Source: Paracraurococcus sp042666655 | GTDB lineage: Bacteria > Pseudomonadota > Alphaproteobacteria > Acetobacterales > Acetobacteraceae | Length of the DNA stretch: 64,000 nucleotides | Assembly: GCF_042666655.1 (NCBI RefSeq) | Contig: NZ_JBHTDE010000011.1 | Location: forward strand, 1-64,000 | Direction: 5' to 3' | Shown here: positions 7,165 through 14,650 of the stretch, in pieces | How the letters are laid out: each line of letters starts with the position of its first letter | Numbering within the stretch: the stretch's first letter is position 1 | Made by a program: the position numbers and the translations under genes | Notes under the pieces: model-generated | What the model saw: the letters and a program-made list of their open reading frames with translations, nothing else | The model's database searches: none | Told to the model about the DNA's origin: nothing

Positions 7165-8694
7165 ATGAACGACGGCGAAGAAACGCTGTTTCCTGCCCAG
7201 CACCAGGCGGATCATCGCCAGCTCCAGCAACTCGTCACGGCCCTGACCGAGGGCGTCATCCTCGTCAACCCTGATGAATCCATTGCCTGGGCCAATCCGC
7301 GCAGCCTCGAGATGCACGGGGTGCGCAACGCCGACCAGCTCGGCCGAACGGTCTCGGAGTACCGTGAGCGCTTCGAACTGCGCTATCGCAACCAACATCG
7401 GCTGCCTGCCGGAACCTATCCTATGGAGCGCGTCCTTGCCGGCGAGGCCTTCGACGAAGTGGTGGTGCAGGTCGCCCTGGCGGGCGAGGCCGAGCCGCGG
7501 TGGACCCACCGCATCCGCAGCCTCGCCTTGACAGACCAGGACGGGAGGCCGGACTGCCTCGCTGTGATCCTGAGCGACGAGACCGAGCGTTACGATGCCG
7601 AGGAGCGGTTCGAGCGGACCTTCAACGCCAATCCCGCGCCGGCGGTGATTCTGCGCCTCGCCGACCTGCGCTATGTCAAGGTGAACCAGGGCTTCCTGGA
7701 ACTCACCGGACATGCCCGCGAGGCCGTCGTCGGCCGTTCGCTCTACGAGCTCGACGTGCTCGAGGGGGCGGACCGACGGGAGCTCGCGGTGGAGCGCCTC
7801 GGCGAGGGCCGCACCGTCCCGCAGATGGAGGCGTCGCTTCGCCTGGCCGATGGCAGCGCCAAGTTGGTCATCGTCGCGGGGCAGCCGATCGAGGTCGGCG
7901 ACGCCGCCTGCATGCTCTTCACCTTTGCCGATCTTGAGCCGCGGCGGCGGGCGGAGGGCCTGCTGCGGCAGAGCGAGGAGCGCTTCGCCAAGGCCTTCCG
8001 CCTGGCCCCCGTGCCGATGGCCGTCGCCGAGGCGGGCGCCCCGGGGCTGCGGTTCGTGCTGGTGAACGACGCCTTCCGGCAGGTGCTCGGCCATGGCGAG
8101 GCGGACATCGTCGGACGCAACCCGGCCGAGCACCGCTTGTGGGAGGATCAGGCGGCCCGGCGCGAATTCGACCGGCGTCTGGCCGAGGCGGGCAGCGTCC
8201 ACAACCATCCGGCACGCCTCTGCCCGAAGGAGGGCGGCGCGCTGGATTGCCTCGTCTCGGCCGAGACGGTGGACATCAACGACCGGCTGCATGTCCTCCT
8301 CGCCATCCGCGACGTCACCGAACAGCGGCGGACCGAGGCGGATATCGTCGTGGCGCTCGAGGCGGTGATGCGGGACACGTCCTGGTTCAGCCGCACCGTG
8401 CTGGAAGCCTTGGCTCGCCTGCGCCGGCCCGGCCGCACCGACGGCAGGCCGGACACGATCCTCGCCGACATCGCCGGGCGCCGCCGCGAGGTGCTCGGCC
8501 TGGTCTGCGAAGGGCTGGACAATCCCGCCATTGCCAAGCGCCTTGGTCTCTCGCTCGCCACCGTGCGTAACCACGTCAACGCACTCTATGCGCATACCGA
8601 CGTGCATAGCCGCGCCGCCCTCGTCGTCTGGGCACGCGAGCGCGGCTTCACGGGCATGTCACTCGCCGAGGGCGGGCGACAACGGGCGCTTTGA
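7165..8694 (+). CDS. Triple-PAS sensor with C-terminal LuxR-type DNA-binding domain
   Basis: The protein is 509 residues and cytoplasmic. Three PAS domains are visible, roughly at 18-130 (LVTALTEGVILVNPDESIAW), 150-265 (FERTFNANPAPAVILRLADL) and 275-395 (FAKAFRLAPVPMAVAEAG), each closed by a DxTER/DVTEQ-type linker. Residues about 440-500 hold a GerE/LuxR helix-turn-helix (RRREVLGLVCEGLDNPAIAK, then LSLATVRNHVNALY). There is no kinase domain, so this is a one-component regulator whose PAS domains probably sense a small ligand, redox state or light. The ATG at 7165 has AAAGGGG upstream; a longer frame from 7057 lacks one. The CsbD/membrane/CsbD genes downstream on the same strand are likely targets or partners. 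Confidence 0.88.
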   Translation: MNDGEETLFPAQHQADHRQLQQLVTALTEGVILVNPDESIAWANPRSLEMHGVRNADQLGRTVSEYRERFELRYRNQHRLPAGTYPMERVLAGEAFDEVVVQVALAGEAEPRWTHRIRSLALTDQDGRPDCLAVILSDETERYDAEERFERTFNANPAPAVILRLADLRYVKVNQGFLELTGHAREAVVGRSLYELDVLEGADRRELAVERLGEGRTVPQMEASLRLADGSAKLVIVAGQPIEVGDAACMLFTFADLEPRRRAEGLLRQSEERFAKAFRLAPVPMAVAEAGAPGLRFVLVNDAFRQVLGHGEADIVGRNPAEHRLWEDQAARREFDRRLAEAGSVHNHPARLCPKEGGALDCLVSAETVDINDRLHVLLAIRDVTEQRRTEADIVVALEAVMRDTSWFSRTVLEALARLRRPGRTDGRPDTILADIAGRRREVLGLVCEGLDNPAIAKRLGLSLATVRNHVNALYAHTDVHSRAALVVWARERGFTGMSLAEGGRQRAL

Positions 8695-8870
8695 TGCAGC
8701 TGATCCATCCGGACTGATGCATCCGGCTCTGTGGATCGCGCAGCGTCCCACCAAGTTCTCCCCGTGTCGGAGGGAACCACGCGAGTTCGAGTGGGTTTTG
8801 CACCGGCCCCGGACCAAGCCTGCTGTTCCGCAACGGAATGGTCGGTCCGGCAACAGAGAGGAGAGTGCAT

Positions 8871-9053
8871 ATGGACAAGGATCGCATCGCCGGAGCCGCA
8901 AAGCAGATCAAGGGTGCCGTCAAGGAGACGCTCGGCAAGGTCACGGGCGACACCTCGACCCAGGCCGAGGGCGCGGCCGAGAAGGCAGCGGGCAAGGTTC
9001 AGAGCAGCGTGGGCGGGGCCAAGGACGCGGTCCGCGACGCCACCGGACGTTAA
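8871..9053 (+). CDS. CsbD family stress protein
   Basis: This 60-residue protein reads MDKDRIAGAAKQIKGAVKET, then GKVTGDTSTQAEGAAEKAAG: the CsbD signature of a small, highly charged helical protein that accumulates under general stress. The start at 8871 is preceded by a strong AGAGAGGAGAG; an upstream in-frame start at 8838 is not needed. It lies 176 bases after the PAS-LuxR gene and is followed by a GC hairpin. The biochemical role of CsbD proteins is not established. Confidence 0.9.
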   Translation: MDKDRIAGAAKQIKGAVKETLGKVTGDTSTQAEGAAEKAAGKVQSSVGGAKDAVRDATGR

Positions 9054-9064
9054 GCCGAACGGCA

Positions 9065-9090
9065 TCGGGCGCGGCCCCGGCCGCGCCCGA
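9065..9090 (+). terminator. GC-rich hairpin after the first csbD gene
   Basis: TCGGGCGCGGC (9065-9075) pairs exactly with GCCGCGCCCGA (9080-9090). The 11-bp stem begins 12 bases after the stop codon. No T-tract follows, so it may attenuate or stabilise the short csbD message rather than fully terminate. Confidence 0.55.
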
Positions 9091-9152
9091 CCTGCTTCCG
9101 GCCCAGCCGCCTCGACCTGTGCGGCGGCCCCTACCGATAGGACTCTCATTCG

Positions 9153-10079
9153 ATGTCAGCCACCAGTTCCGGCCGCATGGCCGGACCGAACCTTGGCGCG
9201 CGCCCGACTTGGATAGGCGACGCGCCATCCCTACGCCGAATCTCCTGGGGTGCCGTGCTCGCGGGCGTCGTCATCGCGCTTGCGGTCGGCCTCACCCTGA
9301 ACCTGCTTGGCCTCGGCATCGGCGCCACTACCGTCGACGCGGCGGCCCACGACACGCCGAGTGCCACCACCGTCGGGATCGGCGCTGCTGCCTGGGTCCT
9401 GGTCGCAAACCTGATCGCGCTCGGCGTCGGCGGTTATGTTGCCGCGAGGCTCTCCGGTGCTGTGGACGGCACGGATGGCTCCCTGCACGGTCTGGCCGTT
9501 TGGAGCGCCTGTGCCTTGGTCTCGGTGGCGTTGCTCGGCAATGTCGCGGTGGGCCTGGCGTCCTCGGCGGCACGGGGCGCCTCGGACATCGTCGGCGGCC
9601 TAGCGGGCGGCGTCGGGTCGCTGGCCACCGCGGCGGGCCGCGAGACGGCTGGGCGGACCGATACCGCCGCGCTGCAGGGAACGGCACAGTCCGCGCTCCA
9701 GCGGATCCAGGACGCGCTGAACGGCGGCGGCGACCCGGCGCGGATGACCTCCGACCAGCGCAAGGCCGAGATCGGCAGCCTGCTTGCTCGACGGGTTGCC
9801 GAGCAGGAGTTCGGCCAAGCCGAGCGCGATCGGCTGACGCAGCTTGTCGCGGCGGAGTTTGGCCTCGACCAGCAGGCGGCGGAGGCACGCATCCGGCAGG
9901 TGGAGCAGCAGACGCAGCAGACGCTGAAGGATGCCGAGGACCGCGCGCGGCGCGCGGCCGATGCATCGGCGAAGGGCGCTTCGGTCGCGGCCTTCACCGG
10001 CTTCCTGGCGTTGCTGCTGGGTGCCGGCACCGCGGTGCTCGGCGCGCGGCGCGGCACCCGCACCCCGGTCGCGGCCTGA
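9153..10079 (+). CDS. PhnA-like/YrvD-type membrane protein of unknown function
   Basis: This 308-residue protein has an N-terminal cytoplasmic segment (RRISWGAVLAG), then membrane helices at about 30-56, 74-100 and 112-135, a long polar helical region (about 140-280, rich in Q, A, R, E with VAEQEFGQAERDRL), and a last membrane helix near 283-303. Similar proteins occur next to csbD genes in other alphaproteobacteria and are often labelled PhnA-like; that name carries no established activity. The soluble helical part could be a coiled coil. It lies between two csbD genes on the same strand and probably belongs to one envelope-stress module. Confidence 0.7.
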   Translation: MSATSSGRMAGPNLGARPTWIGDAPSLRRISWGAVLAGVVIALAVGLTLNLLGLGIGATTVDAAAHDTPSATTVGIGAAAWVLVANLIALGVGGYVAARLSGAVDGTDGSLHGLAVWSACALVSVALLGNVAVGLASSAARGASDIVGGLAGGVGSLATAAGRETAGRTDTAALQGTAQSALQRIQDALNGGGDPARMTSDQRKAEIGSLLARRVAEQEFGQAERDRLTQLVAAEFGLDQQAAEARIRQVEQQTQQTLKDAEDRARRAADASAKGASVAAFTGFLALLLGAGTAVLGARRGTRTPVAA

Positions 10080-10128
10080 CGCACGAGCCCGACCGGCAGC
10101 ACACGACACATCGCAACGGAGAACAGAC

Positions 10129-10431
10129 ATGAACAGCGAAAATCTCGAAGGCGCGGCACGCGGCATCGTCGGCAAGGCGCAGGAAAGCTTCGGCGAGGTC
10201 ACCGGCGATGCCGGGCACCGCGCCGAGGGCGTGGCCCGTCAGGTCGCCGGGCGCGCCCAGGAAGCCTATGGCGACGTCAAGCAGGCGGCAGACCAGGCCG
10301 CGCACCAAGTCGGGCGTGCCGTCAAGGACCAGCCCGTGGTGTCGCTGCTCGTCGCCGGGGTCATCGGCTACGCGCTTGGCCTCCTCACGATGGGAACCCT
10401 GGGCGGCGGGTCGCGGCATCGCTACTGGTAA
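10129..10431 (+). CDS. CsbD-like protein with C-terminal membrane anchor
   Basis: This 100-residue protein has a CsbD-like N-terminal half (NLEGAARGIVGKAQESFGEV, then GHRAEGVARQVAGRAQ), an amphipathic linker (AADQAAHQVGRAVKDQP), and a C-terminal hydrophobic helix VVSLLVAGVIGYALGLLTMG that resembles the glycine-zipper helix of the ElaB/YqjD (DUF883) family. It therefore looks like a hybrid of a soluble stress protein and an inner-membrane anchor. The ATG has CAACGGAGAAC upstream. It follows the membrane protein by 49 bases and ends in a hairpin. Confidence 0.82.
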   Translation: MNSENLEGAARGIVGKAQESFGEVTGDAGHRAEGVARQVAGRAQEAYGDVKQAADQAAHQVGRAVKDQPVVSLLVAGVIGYALGLLTMGTLGGGSRHRYW

Positions 10432-10444
10432 GAGGATCAGCTTG

Positions 10445-10471
10445 GGCCGCGGGGGCACTTCACCCGCGGCC
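10445..10471 (+). terminator. Hairpin after the second csbD gene
   Basis: GGCCGCGGG (10445-10453) pairs with CCCGCGGCC (10463-10471); loop of 9 bases. A 9-bp perfect stem 14 bases after the stop. No T-tract. Confidence 0.5.
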
Positions 10472-10506
10472 GCAAGCGGCAAGATGGCCGACCGACACAC
10501 CCGGGG

Positions 10507-10627
10507 CGGGCGGCCGTGGCAGAAGGACCTCGCGGCCAGAGGCATCGGAGGCGATGATCATCGCGCCCTTCTGGTCAGCCAGCCACTTGGCGGCTGCCAT
10601 GCCGATGCCCGCGGTATCGGGATCGCT
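10507..10627 (-). pseudogene. Fragment of a cyclase-family protein
   Basis: The reverse strand reads DPDTAGIGMAAAKWLADQKG then AMIIASDASGREVLL. This resembles the segment near the C-terminal half of Cyclase-superfamily (kynurenine formamidase-like) enzymes, where PGIGxxAAxWLAExGA leads to xxGADT. Both sides of the gene are absent, so it is a relic of about 40 codons. The rest of 10432-10850 holds the terminator hairpin above and the 10692 core motif; I see nothing else in it. Confidence 0.4.
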
Positions 10628-10691
10628 AAGCTTGGCGGAATCGCAGTGTTTCATCCTCCCTGCGATCATCTAGGTGCTCTAGATTTCCCGC

Positions 10692-10705
10692 GATAAGGCC
10701 CGCTT
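10692..10705 (+). repeat. Core motif GATAAGnCCCGCTT, copy 2
   Basis: GATAAGGCCCGCTT. The preceding bases CGC extend the match to the recombinase-proximal site (left arm 11 of 15, right arm 8 of 15). It lies between the CsbD module and the broken Bug/TetR pair. Confidence 0.5.
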
Positions 10706-10850
10706 CCCCTGGCTCCAGAAGGATAGCCGACGTTATTCGCTCAGGCTCCATAACCGCCCTTCCCGGGTATTGGAGAAGAGCGCCACAATGGCAGGAAGCC
10801 GTGGGTTTTCCGCACTGCTTCCGCTTCAGGCGCCCTGACAGTCCCAGCAC

Positions 10851-11834
10851 CTACTCCGCGGCGAACCCGGTAGCCTTGACCACGCCGGCCCACCGCTCGA
10901 GGTCGGAGCGGCCGAGGCGATCCAACGCCTCGGGGGTCGACGCCTCGGGGTCAATCGTCAGCGCGGTGCGCCACTGCTCGCCGAAGCGCGCATTGCGGAA
11001 GGCGGCCTGGATTGTCTCCGATAGCCTGGCTGCGAGGCCGGGCGGAGCGCCGGCGGGCAGGTACAGGCCGTACCAGTCGAGCCAGTCGAGGCCAGGCACG
11101 CCTTGCTCCGCGAAGGTCCGCGTGTCAGGCATGCGCGACCAGCGCGCCGTGCCAGTGATCCCCAGGATGCGCAGGCGCGGGTCGCCGGCCAGCCGTAGCA
11201 TGTCCGCACTCGCCCGGCTCATCGCCGCGATCTGCCCGCCGAGGACTTCGGGCACCGGGTCGTTGCGGCCTGCCACATGCGTGCAGTCGAACTGCAGCGC
11301 GAGCTTCATCATCTCGCCCACGAAATGCGGCGGCGAGCCGGCGGCTACGCTGGCGTAGGATGCCTTGGCCGGATTGGCACGGCACCATTCCGCGAAGTCG
11401 TGCACCGTCTGCACCGACCCTGCCACCATTGGGCCGACGCAGAAGCTGAAGGCGGCGCGGCCGAGCAGACTGACCGGTTGCAGGTCCTCGAACGGCCTGT
11501 AGGCCAGGGTCTTGAAGGTATGCGGCGCAAGCGTAAGCACCCCCGACGGGGTCACGAGGATCTAGCTGCCGTCCCGCGGGCCCTGCAGCACCGCATCAAC
11601 GGCCAGTCGCGCAGCAGCTCCCACGCGGTTTTCCACCACCACGGAGGGTGCGACGCGGCCCGCGAGGTAGGACGCCATGGTCCGGGCGATGATATCCGGC
11701 AGGCTGCCCGGCGGCAGGCCCACGATCAGCTTGACGAGGTCCGGCATGCGCTGCTGCGCATGCGACGGCGCGGGGAGGGCCGTGGCGGCAATGGCTGCCA
11801 GGGCAGAACGGCGGTTGAACTCTACTCGCTTCAC
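10851..11834 (-). pseudogene. Bug/TctC-type tripartite tricarboxylate receptor, broken by an in-frame stop
   Basis: Two reverse-strand frames in the same phase (11834-11562 and 11555-10851) together make one complete Bug-family binding protein of about 327 codons, interrupted by TAG at 11562-11564. The first part has a Tat-like N-terminus (FNRRSALAAIAATALPAPSHAQ) and VKLIVGLPPGSLPDIIAR; the second continues ILVTPSGVLTLAPHTFKT and carries AAGSPPHFVGEMM and GVPGLDWLDWYGLYLPAG. Such periplasmic proteins bind carboxylates. A single nonsense change appears to be the only lesion, so decay is recent. The gene start overlaps the stop of the TetR gene by ATGA, so they were one transcript. Confidence 0.88.
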
Positions 11835-12583
11835 TTTCGTCGCCTCCGCGCAGCAGGTTTGCGGGGCACTCCGGGCGCTGCGCTCGCCGGGCCCGCATCC
11901 GCCCCGGCAAGCTTCAGCAGGAGCTTCGCCGCCGTGTCGCCCTGCGTGGGCAGCGCCAGCTCGGCGGAGTCGAGGAAGACGATGTGGCGGCCCGCGAGGA
12001 TCCAGTTCAGCAACAAGCCGATCTCGGTTGGATGCTCAGCCCCGGGGTACTCGGCGAGGACCATCTGCCGCGCGGCGTCGATGCGGAGGGCATCGACCCG
12101 GCGGACGGCGCACAGGGCCCGCGGATTGTTCTGCGCCCAGATGCGCATGGCGAGTTCCAGCTCGGAACCGGACTGCCCGGTCCACCGGCCGGCCCGGCGC
12201 TCGGCGGCGTCCTGCAGGATGCCAGAGAGAGAGAAACGGCCGGTGCGCCGCAGGTGGTCGTGGACCCAATCGACTTGAGTGAGTTTCCGCCGCAACCAGT
12301 CCTCAACCATGGCGTCGAGCAACGCCTCACGATTGGGGAAATGGCTGTAGAAGCTGCCCGGGGTACGGTCGCTGCGTCGCGCAAGATCCTCGATGCGAAC
12401 GGCCTCGATGCCGCCGCGCGCCAGCGCGAGCAGAGCGAACTCGACCCAGTGTTGCTGCTTCCAGCGCTTGAGCGCGGCGAGCTCCAGCTCACTCGGCAGC
12501 ACCAGCGGGAAGGGCGGTCCATCCTTGGCGCCACTCCCGGCATCGAGCGTCGACGCTTCGGTGGCTGTGCTGCGTCCAGACAT
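11831..12583 (-). CDS. TetR family transcriptional regulator
   Basis: The protein is 250 residues from the ATG at 12583 (GAGG five bases upstream). An upstream in-frame ATG at 12634 would lie inside the palindromic operator and is rejected. The HTH is at about residues 60-90 (GIEAVRIEDLARRSDRTPGS followed by FYSHFPNREALLDAMV), the classic TetR signature with F-Y-S-HF. The C-terminal ligand domain is helical and ends in a basic RKPAARRRRK tail. It overlaps the start of the binding-protein gene downstream by four bases, so it likely controls that operon and itself through the palindromes at 12597-12646. With the binding protein broken, its regulon may be reduced to autoregulation. Confidence 0.87.
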   Translation of the reverse strand: MSGRSTATEASTLDAGSGAKDGPPFPLVLPSELELAALKRWKQQHWVEFALLALARGGIEAVRIEDLARRSDRTPGSFYSHFPNREALLDAMVEDWLRRKLTQVDWVHDHLRRTGRFSLSGILQDAAERRAGRWTGQSGSELELAMRIWAQNNPRALCAVRRVDALRIDAARQMVLAEYPGAEHPTEIGLLLNWILAGRHIVFLDSAELALPTQGDTAAKLLLKLAGADAGPASAAPGVPRKPAARRRRK

Positions 12584-12596
12584 TGAACCTCGAAGA

Positions 12597-12646
12597 ATAG
12601 GAATCCCTATGAAAATAGGCCAACCAAGCTTCATAGGGATTCCTAT
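12597..12646 (-). promoter_or_regulatory. Paired palindromic operators for the TetR gene
   Basis: ATAGGAATCCCTAT (12597-12610) and ATAGGGATTCCTAT (12633-12646) are each inverted repeats (ATAGG-N4-CCTAT). They are also reverse complements of one another, forming a perfect 17-bp inverted repeat (12597-12613 against 12630-12646) with centres 36 bp apart. They begin 13 bases upstream of the TetR start codon. Outer flanks TCGAAGA and TCTTCGA are complementary too. On the plus strand the right arm is followed by eight T, so a terminator role cannot be excluded, but no plus-strand gene ends here. Confidence 0.6.
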
Positions 12647-12898
12647 GTTTTTTTCTTCGATCTTAGAGGGACTGTGAAGCCGTCAGGCCGTGGTTGAGCG
12701 GCTCGGCTGAGATGTCGCGTTGCCAGACACCGATCTCCTGTTGAACGCGGCACAGGCTAGGCAGTCGACCCAGCGATGCCGGTGAGCCGTTGCTGACTAT
12801 CACCAGGCTGGGGCGATGCTCATGGCCCTGGATAGCCTTTCGGCTAGGCCTCTGCGCTCAGGGCCATTTCCAAAGTTCAGCGCTGTCCAAGCACTTTC

Positions 12899-12933
12899 CT
12901 AACACGCGATAAGTCCCGCTTACCGCGCCTTAG
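12899..12933 (+). repeat. 35-bp inverted-arm site upstream of the tyrosine recombinase (putative recombination site, core copy 3)
   Basis: Left arm CTAACACGCGATAAG (12899-12913), 5-bp centre TCCCG, right arm CTTACCGCGCCTTAG (12919-12933). The reverse complement of the right arm, CTAAGGCGCGGTAAG, matches the left arm at 12 of 15 positions. Paired arms around a short centre are the usual architecture of tyrosine-recombinase core sites. It lies 66 bases upstream of the recombinase start codon and contains the core GATAAGTCCCGCTT (12908-12921). Confidence 0.55.
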
Positions 12934-12937
12934 TCGG

Positions 12938-12961
12938 GGCTTGCCGCAATCGCGGCAAGCC
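12938..12961. repeat. 10-bp hairpin next to the recombinase site
   Basis: GGCTTGCCGC (12938-12947), loop AATC, GCGGCAAGCC (12952-12961). Perfect stem between the putative recombination site and the recombinase gene; could be a terminator insulating the gene or an accessory site. The rest of 12647-12998 shows nothing gene-like. Confidence 0.5.
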
Positions 12962-12998
12962 GCCAGACTCCGGGTCCACGGCGGGGCGCGGCAGGGAC

Positions 12999-14009
12999 AT
13001 GAACGAGGAGGCGGAGGGTACGATCGTGCCGGCGGCCGGGACCGCTACTGCCAACGCCAACGCCAACGCCAACGCCAACGCCTTCGCCGCGGTCGCCGCC
13101 GCCCGCGCCTATGCCGCCGATGCCCTCGCCCCCGCCACGCTGCGGGCCTACGCCGCCGACTGGCGGCATTTTAGTGGGTGGTGCGCCGAGGCTGGCTGCG
13201 CGCCGCTGCCGGCGCCGCCCACCGCGGTTGTCGCCTACCTCGCCTCGCTGGCCGGGCTGTACTCCCGCGCCGCGCTCGACCGCCGTCTCGCCGCGATCGG
13301 CCAGCAGCACCGGCTGCGCGGCCTGGCCTGGGCGGCCGGCGACCCGGCGATCCGCACCACCCTGCAGGGCATCGCCCGCCAGCACGGCAGCCGTCGCCGC
13401 CAGGCCGCGGCGCTGACATCGACCGAATTGAAGAAGCTGGTCGCGGTATGCGGAGGTGACACCACCGGGCTGCGCGACCGCGCCCTGCTGCTGGTCGGCT
13501 TTGCCGGGGCGCTGCGGCGGTCCGAGCTGGTCGGCATCGACCGCGAGCATCTGCGCTTCACCGAGGCCGGACTGCGGATCCTGCTGCCCTCATCCAAGAC
13601 CGACCAGGAAGGCAAGGGCGTCGAGCTCGGCCTCGGCCGCGGCAAGCGGCGGGAAACCTGCCCGGTGCGCGCGCTGGAAGCCTGGCTGGAGGCCTCTAGC
13701 TGCCAGTATGGCCCGGTGTTCCGCAAGATCGACCGCTGGGGCACGATCGAGCACGCCCGGCTCGGCGGCGATGCGGTGCGCGACATCCTGCGGCGACGCG
13801 CGGCCGAAGCGAAGCTGACGGTGCACGGCTCGGAGCGGCTCTCGCCGCACGGACTGCGGGCGGGCTTTGTCACCGAGGCCTACCTGGCCGGGGCCCGCGA
13901 CGAGCAGGTGATGGACCACACCCGGCACCGCGACCTGAAGACCATGCGCGGCTATGTCCGCCGGGCGAAGCTGGTGACCGACAGCGCCACCAAGCTGCTC
14001 GACCTGTGA
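12999..14009 (+). CDS. Tyrosine recombinase/integrase
   Basis: This 336-residue protein has an N-terminal SAM-like (core-binding) domain at about 35-125 (LAPATLRAYAADWRHFSGWC) and a catalytic domain at about 145-330. The active-site residues visible are Arg in GALRRSELVGI, Lys in SSKTDQEGKG, HxxR in SPHGLRAGF, His in DHTRHRDLKT, and the nucleophile Tyr in MRGYVRRA. It is most like the plasmid/element XerC/D-type recombinases that accompany ScpA-like genes. An (AN)5 tract near residues 18-28 comes from a hexanucleotide repeat. The stop overlaps the next start (GTGA), giving a translationally coupled three-gene operon with the unknown gene and scpA. Its likely target is the inverted-arm site just upstream. 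Confidence 0.9.
   Translation: MNEEAEGTIVPAAGTATANANANANANAFAAVAAARAYAADALAPATLRAYAADWRHFSGWCAEAGCAPLPAPPTAVVAYLASLAGLYSRAALDRRLAAIGQQHRLRGLAWAAGDPAIRTTLQGIARQHGSRRRQAAALTSTELKKLVAVCGGDTTGLRDRALLLVGFAGALRRSELVGIDREHLRFTEAGLRILLPSSKTDQEGKGVELGLGRGKRRETCPVRALEAWLEASSCQYGPVFRKIDRWGTIEHARLGGDAVRDILRRRAAEAKLTVHGSERLSPHGLRAGFVTEAYLAGARDEQVMDHTRHRDLKTMRGYVRRAKLVTDSATKLLDL
13050..13082 (+). repeat. Hexanucleotide microsatellite (GCCAAC)5 inside the recombinase
   Basis: Five perfect GCCAAC units plus GCC encode alternating Ala-Asn in the disordered N-terminus before the core-binding domain. Units of six keep the frame, so copy number could vary without breaking the gene. Confidence 0.8.
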
Positions 14010-14650
14010 CGCGTGGGACGGCGGCGCAGGCCGAGACAGAACCAGGGGAGGGGACGCCGGCGCCCGAGGTGCTGGCGTTGCCGCACACGGACTGGCTCTA
14101 CCACCACCTGCGCGTCACCGGAGCGCCGGCCGAGGTGGCGGCCGTCCGTGCCGCAGCGGCCGGCGCCGGGGTGATCCCCTGGCAGCACGACCTCGGCCCG
14201 GCGGCGGAGGACTGGTTCCACCTCCTGGCGGTGCCGCCGGCGCCGCAGCGGCGCAGCCTCAGCCTGGAGGGATGCCGCATCCTCGCCGGCCAGCTGCGCG
14301 ATGCCGCCGAGGCGCGCCAGCGTCGGGTCGCCGAGCGGGCGGCAGCCAGCCGGGCCTGCCCGCTCGACCTGCACCGGCTGTTGCCCGTTCCCAACCGCCT
14401 GCTGCGGCTCGGGCCGGAGGCGGCGGAGACCCGCGCCTGGCTGTGGGAGCACTGGGGCACCACCCAGGCGCTGCGCGGCGTGGTGGAGCTGCCGGTTCCC
14501 AGGCCGGGCCAGCCGAGGCACGGGGATCCTGGGTTGGTCTGGCTGGGCTTCTGGTCGGCCGACTGGACGCCCTGGCCGGCCATCCTGGCGCTGCGCGCCC
14601 GCTGGCCGGCACTGCGGCTCGACGTCCGGCCGCTTTACGATGACCCCTGA
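14006..14650 (+). CDS. Hypothetical protein between recombinase and scpA
   Basis: This 214-residue protein belongs to no family I recognise. It begins with GTG overlapping the recombinase stop (GTGA) and ends inside the first codons of the scpA-like gene (11-base overlap), so it is part of a tightly coupled operon. Notable segments are LPHTDWLYHHLRVTGAPAEV near the N-terminus, PWQHDLGPAAEDWFHLL, a mid coiled or helical RDAAEARQRRVAERAAAS, and a Trp-rich C-terminus WLGFWSADWTPWPAILALRARW. There are no membrane segments. Because it is locked between a site-specific recombinase and a condensin-like kleisin, a role in replicon partition or dimer resolution is a fair inference but unproven. Confidence 0.75.
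   Translation: MTRGTAAQAETEPGEGTPAPEVLALPHTDWLYHHLRVTGAPAEVAAVRAAAAGAGVIPWQHDLGPAAEDWFHLLAVPPAPQRRSLSLEGCRILAGQLRDAAEARQRRVAERAAASRACPLDLHRLLPVPNRLLRLGPEAAETRAWLWEHWGTTQALRGVVELPVPRPGQPRHGDPGLVWLGFWSADWTPWPAILALRARWPALRLDVRPLYDDP

Noticed and set aside
8531..10132. 533-residue plus-strand frame spanning csbD and the membrane protein gene
   Set aside because: Runs across three real genes in another frame and is arginine/glycine-rich without motifs.
12597..12655. Inverted repeat followed by eight T read as a plus-strand intrinsic terminator
   Set aside because: No plus-strand gene ends here, and each arm is itself a TetR-like palindrome 13 bases before the TetR start, so operator is the better reading; the terminator possibility is noted in that entry.
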